Source: Strigamia acuminata
Lineage: Eukaryota; Arthropoda; Chilopoda; Geophilomorpha; Linotaeniidae
Direction of reading: 5' to 3'
Assembly (NCBI GenBank): GCA_949358305.1
Contig: OX442319.1
Coordinates: 2,976,001-3,040,000, forward strand
Length of the DNA: 64,000 nt
Shown here: one piece after another, positions 53,600-61,850 of the stretch
Position numbering within the stretch: the first letter of the stretch is position 1
How the letters are laid out: the number at the start of each line of letters is the position of its first letter
The notes under the pieces: generated by a model
Seen by the model: only the letters and a program-made list of their open reading frames with translations
Databases searched by the model: none
What the model was told of the DNA's origin: nothing
Made by a program: the position numbers and the translations under genes

Positions 53600-54185
53600 T
53601 CTGGAAGAGTTGAGATTCATTGCTGGTCTGTACCCACTGTACGGAATAGCGCTTTCACTGCTTAAATTACTACGCGTAATTTAAGCCATTTCTGTGTGGA
53701 ATTGACATAGAGCTTGCTCTGTCAATTTGAAGGCTTTGTGTTGAGTTTAACTCCACAAGGCAGATTGTGTTAAGACGGATTGTTACGTCGAGCTTGCTCC
53801 GTAATAATCACTTTCACTGTGTGTGAGAAGTATTCTCGTGTCGAGCGTGCTCCACGAGGATTTTAGAATATTTAGCAACGTATTTTAGCGTCGAGTTTAC
53901 TCCGCTAAAATCCCGCGCTCACACGACGCCGTCGACGCCATCTTGGAGCCAACGGTCAACTGTGAGTGTACATTTGAAGAAGAAGCCAGATCGACCCCAA
54001 ACATTTTAAATAATACCTCCTTTGTATTTTGAACGATTAAAACTATCTAATTTTTCCTTTACTCTGTGTAAAATCATTCCCCTAGACAAACATTTGGCCA
54101 CAGAGTAGAAGTCCTGTACGGCATCTCTACGACGATTGCTTATTGAATTTACATAATTTAATAAGTAAAAACCCGGATCGCCGCA
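53600..54185 (+). mobile_element. 5' LTR region of the Ty3/gypsy element
   Basis: The right end is placed at CCGCA, 54185, two bases before the primer site at 54188. The left end was not resolved because no second LTR is in the window. It contains the hairpin array at 53660-53911 and a GCCATCTTGG motif at 53938, a common initiator-type site. Confidence 0.5.
53660..53911 (+). promoter_or_regulatory. Array of six hairpins, five with a shared loop
   Basis: Hairpins at 53660-53686, 53700-53727, 53733-53761, 53779-53808, 53832-53861 and 53882-53911. The last five share one plan: an outer stem of 7-9 pairs, a two-base bulge (TC, TA or TT) on the 5' side, an inner GAG/CTC stem, and a four- or five-base loop (CTTG twice, CGTG, TTTA, TTTAA). 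Outer stems differ completely in sequence yet stay complementary, with single G-T wobbles. The last three are each exactly 30 nt. The first is an 11-bp perfect hairpin with a different loop. Confidence 0.85.
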
Positions 54186-54187
54186 CT

Positions 54188-54205
54188 TGGGGGCCCGGCC
54201 GGGAT
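54188..54205 (+). promoter_or_regulatory. Primer-binding site, tRNA-Pro type
   Basis: TGGGGGCCCGGCCGGGAT differs at two positions from TGGGGGCTCGTCCGGGAT, the classical site complementary to the 3' end of tRNA-Pro. It starts with TGG, complement of the CCA tail, and lies two bases after the LTR end. Confidence 0.8.
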
Positions 54206-54277
54206 AGTTTTGATTGTTAAAATCCGATTTTTGCGAAAAAATCCTTTCTTTCCATTGTTCTTTTTCAATTTGACAAA

Positions 54278-57172
54278 ATGGCGACGCCAATGCAAATTGT
54301 AAAACGACAGCGAGGTCGACCAAGCACTCAGAAACGAGCAGCGACGGTTTTGCCGGCTCTCGAGCCTGAAATGCTTATGGAGAAAATTATTTCCGAGGAA
54401 ATAACACCAGTTCCAGATCCGAAACAACTTAAGGATGCTGAAAATGAAGTTGCTAGAGCATTAAGCGCTTCAAGTACGAGTTCTAACGACCAAGAACTCC
54501 CGCCACTTCCACTGGAGGAAGTGGAAAATACGTTACGTGAAATGGAAAGTGAATCGTCTCACGAATCACCTCCTCGCATGACCATGCTGGATGCTTTGAG
54601 AAATCAAGCACGCCAGGATGGCGCCCAAATAACGGACGACATGACGGTGGAAGAGATTCATCGCGCCATGATACGACTTCACACTGACCGAGCCGTTTCA
54701 AATTTAAAATTTGAAATGGAACGGAAAGAAGCAGAGCTTCAACAACAAAAAGCTGAGGTTGAGCTTCAACACATGGAACTCAATCGACAAAATGAGGAAT
54801 TTCTAGCCCAAAAAGCTAGAGAATACCGATTAAAAGGTGAAGTGGAAGATCTTTCTAAAATGAACGCTAGAAATGAACTTTCAATTCGCTCACACCAAGA
54901 GGCGCGAAGACAGCTCGAGCTTACCAAAAGTAAGCTGGAGCAGAAAAATAAAGAATTGATTGATTTGGCAGACCACTACCAACGCAATCATAATCAATTA
55001 GTGAGATATGCTGCTGAATTAGACACACGTGCTAAAACACAGCGTACTCGCGAGAGCAAAATAGCTAAGCGTGAAGATGAGATTTTCCACTCGCTGGATC
55101 AACCCAGTACGAGCGGACAAGTCAAGTCTAGCGACCCTGCTAAGCGATTACAACCAGAAGAATCGCAAAATCAAATAAATGAGAATGAAATTCTCCGAGC
55201 TGATTTGTTGCGCGCTCAAGAAGAGCTTGCAGAAATGAAAGATCGTTTGCAAGCAAGGAATTATACTGACCAATTGGTGCAACCAGAAATGGCTGCGCCA
55301 ACTGTCCCTATTTTGACCCCCGAAACAATAACAATTTCTGTTGTTTCAGAGTTAAGTAGCCAATCTGGATTATCGAGTGATGACGACCAACGTTCGCGTC
55401 GTCGCCATCGCTCAAAAAGAAAACGTCCTTCAGATTCTGAGGAACGGAGAGCTGATCGCAATCCACTTCCTGGTAATCGAAATCCTATTTTTCACAACAG
55501 TGACCGACTGTTGGGGATGGTAGACGATCGAAATAGACGGCATGAAACTGGTATTCATGTTACTCGAACGATACCACTGGCTCAACAGCAAGACTCGTCA
55601 AAAAGAAGTCGACGAGACACGAATCCAGCATGCGAACCACCCGACGGACATGAAAGCCCGCCAGGTGGGGGTCAGTATAGAAGAAATCCACCAGATGGAG
55701 GAAATTCAGATGGACACGGAGATGGACCACCTGGAGGTGGACGTCGACCGCCAGACGATGACGGCGACCCACCCGACCCACCTGAAACACCACATTTTAA
55801 CACGCCTTCAAATTCACAATCTGATTCAAGGTCGGATTCTGATGTGAATGCGCAACAAGAACGCGATAATCGACATCGATCTCATCGACGTCGACATCGA
55901 GGCCATTCTTCTCGGCGTAATACACATTATTACACCGCTGAAGAAATTGATCGATTATTAGCTGATCGTCGATCTTCCGATCGATCTGACGCTACTGCCG
56001 ATAATGCTGACATCGCATTACGACAGAAAATTGCCCAATATACTGCAATCAACTGGACACACGATCTAGTTGACGAAAGAACTATTAGATGGGATCACAT
56101 CAAACCCGCTTTATTCGATGGAGAATGGGAAGCTGGATCCACTCTTTTAGATGAAGTTTTACGAATTTCAAGGTTGAATGGCATTGCATGTCACACTGCT
56201 TTGAAAAGAGTAGTACCTAAAGCTCTTATAGACCGAGCTGAGAAATGGTTTTATTCTAAACAATTTCAAAATTGGAACCACTTTGTAGAAGAATTCATGA
56301 CTGAGTATGGAGAGTCAAGTGAAGACTTATTACAAATGTGGGATAATCTTTCTCAAAATAAAGGCGAAAGTCTTCGCTCTTATTTAAGAAGGACTGAAGA
56401 TTTATTGGTCACTCTCCCTTATACGATGGGAGACGCAGCCATTGATCGTCAATTCCGTCGTGGATTGACAGATTATTCAAAAAATGTTCTACTTTCTGTA
56501 CGAGCACCTTATCCGGGTGGTTTCGCTGAATTAGCCAAATTTATGCGAGCCAATCAAATAAGGATTGACGAAAATTATAAAGCTTATCTACCAGCTGATG
56601 AAAAAGTTGCGTATGCTAAGCGACAGCAACGGAGAAAGGAATTAGCTAAAGATACACGTTTTGCTAATACCCCTCTTTTGCAACCCCCAAAACGAGGAGA
56701 TTTTTTGGCAGAGACTGCTAAGGAATCTAAAAAGGGATCGGATGGGAAAAATCCACATCCAACCCCTAAAGCTCACTTAGCCGAAGTGACAGAAATGGAA
56801 ACTGTTTCTGAACCAGAGAAATCTGACTCGGAACCAGAAAGCGAGGCTGCAGCTGCTTTATTAGCCCGTAATAACGCAGTAGCTCGAAAATTTGGACCAA
56901 AGATGGCGCCTAAAAACGTTACTTTTGGTTCACCAAAGACAGACGCGCTCAGTAGATCGAAGTCGCCGACCCCTAAAAAGGACGAAGCCAAACGTTCAAG
57001 TTCGCCTTCGCCAAAAGTCGCGAAATCGCCTGCTACTGACCCGTGTAATATTTGTAAAAAATTGGGACATTGGGCTAAAGAATGTCCTGACAGAAAATCG
57101 AGCAAAGACAAGATTATAGAAGAGTTCGAGAAATCGATGAAATCAATCGGCGAACTTCTAAAAAACTTGTAA
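54278..57172 (+). CDS. gag: Ty3/gypsy gag polyprotein
   Basis: 964 residues from ATG at 54278. An N-terminal basic motif is followed by a long Glu/Gln/Lys-rich coiled coil (about residues 140-270), an Arg/Ser-rich and Pro/Gly-rich stretch (PPGGGQYRRNPPDGG), then a retrotransposon-gag capsid region with WKHI-like WTHDLVDERTIRWDHIKPAL, FVEEFMTEYGESSEDLLQMW and NKGESLRSYLRRTEDLL. One CCHC knuckle, CNICKKLGHWAKEC, is at about residues 923-936. It is long for a gypsy gag because of the coiled coil. The frame is intact. A slippery site overlaps its last codons. Confidence 0.9.
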   Translation: MATPMQIVKRQRGRPSTQKRAATVLPALEPEMLMEKIISEEITPVPDPKQLKDAENEVARALSASSTSSNDQELPPLPLEEVENTLREMESESSHESPPRMTMLDALRNQARQDGAQITDDMTVEEIHRAMIRLHTDRAVSNLKFEMERKEAELQQQKAEVELQHMELNRQNEEFLAQKAREYRLKGEVEDLSKMNARNELSIRSHQEARRQLELTKSKLEQKNKELIDLADHYQRNHNQLVRYAAELDTRAKTQRTRESKIAKREDEIFHSLDQPSTSGQVKSSDPAKRLQPEESQNQINENEILRADLLRAQEELAEMKDRLQARNYTDQLVQPEMAAPTVPILTPETITISVVSELSSQSGLSSDDDQRSRRRHRSKRKRPSDSEERRADRNPLPGNRNPIFHNSDRLLGMVDDRNRRHETGIHVTRTIPLAQQQDSSKRSRRDTNPACEPPDGHESPPGGGQYRRNPPDGGNSDGHGDGPPGGGRRPPDDDGDPPDPPETPHFNTPSNSQSDSRSDSDVNAQQERDNRHRSHRRRHRGHSSRRNTHYYTAEEIDRLLADRRSSDRSDATADNADIALRQKIAQYTAINWTHDLVDERTIRWDHIKPALFDGEWEAGSTLLDEVLRISRLNGIACHTALKRVVPKALIDRAEKWFYSKQFQNWNHFVEEFMTEYGESSEDLLQMWDNLSQNKGESLRSYLRRTEDLLVTLPYTMGDAAIDRQFRRGLTDYSKNVLLSVRAPYPGGFAELAKFMRANQIRIDENYKAYLPADEKVAYAKRQQRRKELAKDTRFANTPLLQPPKRGDFLAETAKESKKGSDGKNPHPTPKAHLAEVTEMETVSEPEKSDSEPESEAAAALLARNNAVARKFGPKMAPKNVTFGSPKTDALSRSKSPTPKKDEAKRSSSPSPKVAKSPATDPCNICKKLGHWAKECPDRKSSKDKIIEEFEKSMKSIGELLKNL

Positions 57173-57201
57173 GCGCGCATCCAGACGGTCTAGTGGATGC
57201 G
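57160..57201 (+). promoter_or_regulatory. -1 ribosomal frameshift signal between gag and pol
   Basis: The heptamer A AAA AAC occupies 57160-57166 in gag phase, two codons before the gag stop. Nine bases later CGCATCCA (57176-57183) and TGGATGCG (57194-57201) form a perfect 8-bp stem with a 10-base loop. A -1 shift leads into the pol frame, which is open from well upstream of this point. Confidence 0.88.
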
Positions 57202-60200
57202 ACGCCTACCGCCTCGGAAAATGAACTAACACCATCTCAAATTTTAGATGAATTTTTGAATACTCAGATTAAATTAGAATTAGAAAATAATTTAATATTT
57301 CCAAAAATTGATGTTTCCAGTTTAAGGCTTGTGCTGCAAAATGAAAACATCACTGAAGAATTTTTTAAAGAAAAAGTTCAACAATTAAAAGTTGATTGGG
57401 AATCTAAAATGAAAGATGCTGTTACTTTGCTAGATGGAAAAACTAGGCCAACACCTGAAATCACTGAAGGATCAGATAAAATTGATTTACCTGGTCTTGA
57501 TGAATGTATTGAAAAATTAATGGCTACAACGTTAGTCACTAATGATTTATTGGACGAATTACCATTGGATCCGCCGATAGAAATTAAGCCACCGCGACGT
57601 TTTAAATGCAAGTACGCGGACATACCAAACAGCAATGATTTGCCGACGATTCGATTGCAGACGGCAAACGGTATGATAACAGGGATGTTAGACTCTGGAG
57701 CTAATCGAAGCTTCATGGCCTACTCCGTAGTAATTTCGCTGAAACTGGAAGATGAAATTCGACCAATTGGACAGGGTGTGAGAGTTACGACTGCTTCAGA
57801 AGATGTAGTCCCTGAAGGAACTCTCCTACTTTCTTTTGCGTGGACACACGGGATGTTAAGTCATCCATTCATAATTTTAAGAAATAAATATCCTATTATT
57901 TTATTAGGATGTGATTTCATGAATCGACTCAATATTCAACCAAATCCTAAGACCATGTCTTGGAATTTTGTCAAGTCTTTGAAAGAAGATTTACCTTTTG
58001 TTCCTCAAGCGATTCTTGATCGTTATCAAGAGTTTCTTGATCCACCCGAAGAAATCATGAAACGCGACTTTATTAAAGCAAATCACATGAAAGCTGGTTC
58101 CGCCACTGCATGTCAAGCTAAAGTTGCCGATGAAGAAAACATAGTACAAAGACTTGTTAGCGACGCTAATTTGTCAATGGAAAATAGTTTAATGCTTGAA
58201 AAAGTATTAAAGAAACATGAAAAGATTTTATCACGCCGACCAGGTAGAACACACCTCGTTAGGCATGAAATTAAACTGGACACTAAAGTTCCAATTAGAG
58301 TTCCGTTTAAAAGCGTAAATCCACAGAAACGTGAAATTATCCGTCAAATCTGTCAAGATATGTTGGATAATGGGTACGTCGAACAAGCCACTGGAGACTA
58401 TGGAATGCGAATAGTTCTAGTGATGCGTCCGGATTGTGATCCGAGACTTTGCATTGATTTTAGACCACTCAATGCACATACATTATACGATCCTCCTCAA
58501 ATGCCGAGCATTGAGGAAATCTTGCGAGAACTCGGAAGATTTGAATGGGTCACAACAATAGATTTGTCAAAAGGCTATTGGCAAATAGAGGTTCATCCGA
58601 ACGACCGTGCTAAAACTGCGTTTTGGAGCCCTTTGGGTCGACTACAATTTCGAGTCATGCCCTTTGGTCTCGTAAATGCGCCGTCAACTTTCCAAAAGTT
58701 GATAGAAAAGATCTTGGGGGACGCCTATCGAAAATTCGCATGGGCCTACCTCGATGATATAATTATTATATCAAAAAATTTTGAAGAACACATGATTCAT
58801 CTGGAAGAAATTCTGAGTAAACTTGAAAATGCAAATCTTCATGTTCATCCAGAAAAATCGAAATTTGGCAGAAAAGAATTAACTTTTCTTGGTTACAAGT
58901 TAAGTGTTCAAGGAGTTAGTGTCGACCCTAAAAAAGTCGCCGCCATTAAAGAAATGCCAGCTCCTTCAAATTTGAAAGAGTTGCAAAGATTTTTGGGAAT
59001 GGTGAACTTTTTTCACAGATTACTCAAGAATCTAGCAGTCATGACAGAACCTCTACGTCCTTTACTCAAAAAGGATGTGGAATTTATTTGGTCAGAAATT
59101 CATCAAGAAGCTTTTGATCAAATAAAAGATGCTTTGACAAATGCAGAAACAATGGCCATGCCTGATTTGACAGAACCATTTATTGTGCATACCGACGCCA
59201 GCAGAAAAGGACTAGGCGCCGCGCTTATGCAAATGAGAGAAATCGATGATCAAAATATCGAAGTGCCTTGTGTTTATGCCAGCAGAAGTTTGCAACCTGC
59301 TGAGATAAATTACAGCGCCACAGAATTAGAATGCCTTGCGGTAATCTGGGCATTACGTAAATTTCGACATTATTTGGAATTTACCACATTCATAGTTAGG
59401 ACTGACCATCAAGCACTAAAATGGCTGATGCAGTTAGACGAACCTGCCGGAAGGTTAGCGCGTTGGCAAATGGAGCTGATGCGCTACTCTTTCGAAATAC
59501 AATATATTAAAGGTCCACTAAATGTTTTAGCGGATGCTTTATCCAGATCACCGATTGACAAACCGGAAAATCCTGAAGATGATGGAGATAATGACGAATT
59601 ATTATCTTATTGTCCATCACCACAACGAAATTGGAAAATGGGAAAATTTCATGAACTTCCTGTCTCCACACTGGAGGAAAAGGAAGATCACGAATTCGTC
59701 AATTATTGGACTAAAATTTATGACCCCTCTGAGGAATCAGATGACGTCATAAAAGCGCAAATTTCAAGGAGATTCCAAGTTCCTTCGTCAAATGTTTTAA
59801 TAAAAGCATTTGTCGCCAAAATTGTAGAGCGTCTTGATTGTGAACCCCCCACAAGGGAAGACATAATCAAGGCCCAGAAAGAAGATAAAGTTTGCCAATT
59901 AATGCGTAATTTTTTAAATTGTAATCAATTTCCGCCTGACGTCACAACGCGACTACAGAGGAAACAATATAGAAAACACGCAACCACCTTCTTAATTGAA
60001 GATGACTTATTAATGCAATTTCATCCCACAATGTCTGATGAATTGGGGGAGGATGGGAGAGCACTCAAAGTTTTTGTACCTCAGACATTGAAGTATAAAA
60101 TTATTTGGCTAATGCATGGCCACCCACTTTCTGGCCACCCAGGAATTGCAAGGACTCTTTATCGAGCACGCCGAATTTATACCTGGAAAGGCATGAAATC

Positions 60201-61641
60201 GGACATTACGAGATTCATTCGACATTGCGAGCGTTGTCAAGCTTGCAAACCTCGAACGAAAGGACAAATTGAAGCAGCGCAAATGGGTCCTTACAGCCCA
60301 TTTGACTGTCTAAGTGTTGATTTGACTGGCCCGAAACCTCGGACGCGCAAAAACAACACACATATTTTAGTCATACTTGACGTGGCAACTCATTGGCCAG
60401 AATTATATCCAATGTGTAACCCCACTGCTGGAAAAGTAGCAAATTGCATTTATCACCTTTCCATGAGCATGGGATTCCCTCGTAAAATTATTTCTGACAA
60501 CGGCCCGCAATTTCGTGCCCAAGTCTTTAAAAAATTTTGTGAAAAGTTCAAGATGGTTCCAACACCAACTTCAACGTATCACCCACAAGCTAACCCGGTT
60601 GAAAGGGTTAACCGTGACATCAAATATTTGGTTGCAATTTATTCATCGGTTCATTCCAAATGGGACGAATATTTGCGTGAATTTGCATTTAGTTTGAGAA
60701 CTACGGTGACGAGAGGAAGAGACTTCTCTCCCGCATTTCTTAACTTTTTTCGCGAACTCAGAGTACCTTGGGATCCAAGAATACCTGAAGGAATTTTGGT
60801 CGTAGATCCAAAAAACCCACATTTATACGTGCAAAAATTAGAAGCCGTTATCGCCGAAACATATCAGCACATGATGTCACACGTGTTAGATTTGCGTAGA
60901 CGAGTTAATCTTAAAAAAGAAGGTGAGAAGTTCTCCAATTTTAAATTAAACGATTTAGTTTGGAGAGATTCTCATGTTTTGTCGAGCGCTGCCCGCGGCA
61001 TTGCAGCTGGCATCGCTGATAAAAGAACAGGACCTTATGTAATAACCAAAGTATTACAGGGAGGATCCGTAGAATTGAGAAAGCTAGAAAATAACGAAAT
61101 ATTTCCAGCTGTCCATTCGTCTGAATTAACTCCGTATTTCCCGAGTTTCGATCAGGAAGTATGGTTAGAAGGCGAAGAAGTCGGTCAAAAGACTGAAAAT
61201 ATAATTAATACGTTAGATGACGATGAATTAAAGAAAATACCTGTCGATAATTCATCCAAACCACAAATGGAGTCAGACCTCGTGAATAACGACGTTGAAC
61301 TTCGTGACAGTTTCAAAAAGCTTGAAATTGCTAAAAAATTAAATAAAAAGGTGTTTTTAGAAAAGAAACAAAAAACATCTGAAATAAAAGACTCATCTGA
61401 CTCAGTCTCCGATGACAATGAAGACGGCGATTTAAATACAATAAATCCCTCGCCGACAAAGAGATATAATCTTCGGACTCGTAAACCGAGAGGAAAAAAC
61501 AACATGTGTCTTCTCCCCTCGATAACCTCGAGATCCAGGGATCAGCCTTATGACGTCAGGAGCAATTCCTCGAGCCCTAAGGTAACCAAACAACCAATGA
61601 GATTGGATGACGTCACTAACAGCGACGTTACCCAAACGTAA
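57193..61641 (+). CDS. pol: Ty3/gypsy pol: protease, RT, RNase H, integrase
   Basis: An intact frame of about 1482 codons, made by -1 frameshift from gag rather than its own start (the first codon of the listed span is GTG). Numbered from 57193: aspartic protease LDSGA with Asp 167; reverse transcriptase with IDLSKGYWQIEVHP and YLDD at 519-522; RNase H with HTDASRKGLGAAL (Asp 668); integrase zinc-binding HHCC at about 975-1018 (HGHPLSGHPG, CERCQAC); integrase core Asp 1043, Asp 1102 and Glu 1137, a D,D(35)E arrangement. The C-terminal tail is acidic and then basic. All catalytic residues looked for are present, so the enzyme set appears intact. No chromodomain was recognised. Confidence 0.93.
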   Translation: MDATPTASENELTPSQILDEFLNTQIKLELENNLIFPKIDVSSLRLVLQNENITEEFFKEKVQQLKVDWESKMKDAVTLLDGKTRPTPEITEGSDKIDLPGLDECIEKLMATTLVTNDLLDELPLDPPIEIKPPRRFKCKYADIPNSNDLPTIRLQTANGMITGMLDSGANRSFMAYSVVISLKLEDEIRPIGQGVRVTTASEDVVPEGTLLLSFAWTHGMLSHPFIILRNKYPIILLGCDFMNRLNIQPNPKTMSWNFVKSLKEDLPFVPQAILDRYQEFLDPPEEIMKRDFIKANHMKAGSATACQAKVADEENIVQRLVSDANLSMENSLMLEKVLKKHEKILSRRPGRTHLVRHEIKLDTKVPIRVPFKSVNPQKREIIRQICQDMLDNGYVEQATGDYGMRIVLVMRPDCDPRLCIDFRPLNAHTLYDPPQMPSIEEILRELGRFEWVTTIDLSKGYWQIEVHPNDRAKTAFWSPLGRLQFRVMPFGLVNAPSTFQKLIEKILGDAYRKFAWAYLDDIIIISKNFEEHMIHLEEILSKLENANLHVHPEKSKFGRKELTFLGYKLSVQGVSVDPKKVAAIKEMPAPSNLKELQRFLGMVNFFHRLLKNLAVMTEPLRPLLKKDVEFIWSEIHQEAFDQIKDALTNAETMAMPDLTEPFIVHTDASRKGLGAALMQMREIDDQNIEVPCVYASRSLQPAEINYSATELECLAVIWALRKFRHYLEFTTFIVRTDHQALKWLMQLDEPAGRLARWQMELMRYSFEIQYIKGPLNVLADALSRSPIDKPENPEDDGDNDELLSYCPSPQRNWKMGKFHELPVSTLEEKEDHEFVNYWTKIYDPSEESDDVIKAQISRRFQVPSSNVLIKAFVAKIVERLDCEPPTREDIIKAQKEDKVCQLMRNFLNCNQFPPDVTTRLQRKQYRKHATTFLIEDDLLMQFHPTMSDELGEDGRALKVFVPQTLKYKIIWLMHGHPLSGHPGIARTLYRARRIYTWKGMKSDITRFIRHCERCQACKPRTKGQIEAAQMGPYSPFDCLSVDLTGPKPRTRKNNTHILVILDVATHWPELYPMCNPTAGKVANCIYHLSMSMGFPRKIISDNGPQFRAQVFKKFCEKFKMVPTPTSTYHPQANPVERVNRDIKYLVAIYSSVHSKWDEYLREFAFSLRTTVTRGRDFSPAFLNFFRELRVPWDPRIPEGILVVDPKNPHLYVQKLEAVIAETYQHMMSHVLDLRRRVNLKKEGEKFSNFKLNDLVWRDSHVLSSAARGIAAGIADKRTGPYVITKVLQGGSVELRKLENNEIFPAVHSSELTPYFPSFDQEVWLEGEEVGQKTENIINTLDDDELKKIPVDNSSKPQMESDLVNNDVELRDSFKKLEIAKKLNKKVFLEKKQKTSEIKDSSDSVSDDNEDGDLNTINPSPTKRYNLRTRKPRGKNNMCLLPSITSRSRDQPYDVRSNSSSPKVTKQPMRLDDVTNSDVTQT

Positions 61642-61850
61642 CTTCCGGTATTTGAACTGATCACTTCGCGTCTGAGTTCACTTCGATCTCACACGTGTGC
61701 TAAGTGCTCATCTCCCAAAAAACCAAAAGCGACAACCGGATTATTTCAACGAGATTCTTCAATTGTAAGTAGTTTTTTCTTTGGAATTTTCCAAGGAAAA
61801 ACTAATAAATTAATTTTCGTTTTTCTTTTCCATTTGAATTAGTCGTTCAA
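61642..61850 (+). promoter_or_regulatory. Leader of the downstream gene with a 78-bp intron
   Basis: Past the pol stop there is no LTR match. A strong donor ATT|GTAAGTAG has its GT at 61765, and an acceptor GAATTAG at 61836-61842 lies eight bases before the ATG at 61851. This gives a spliced 5' UTR for the next frame. Confidence 0.55.
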
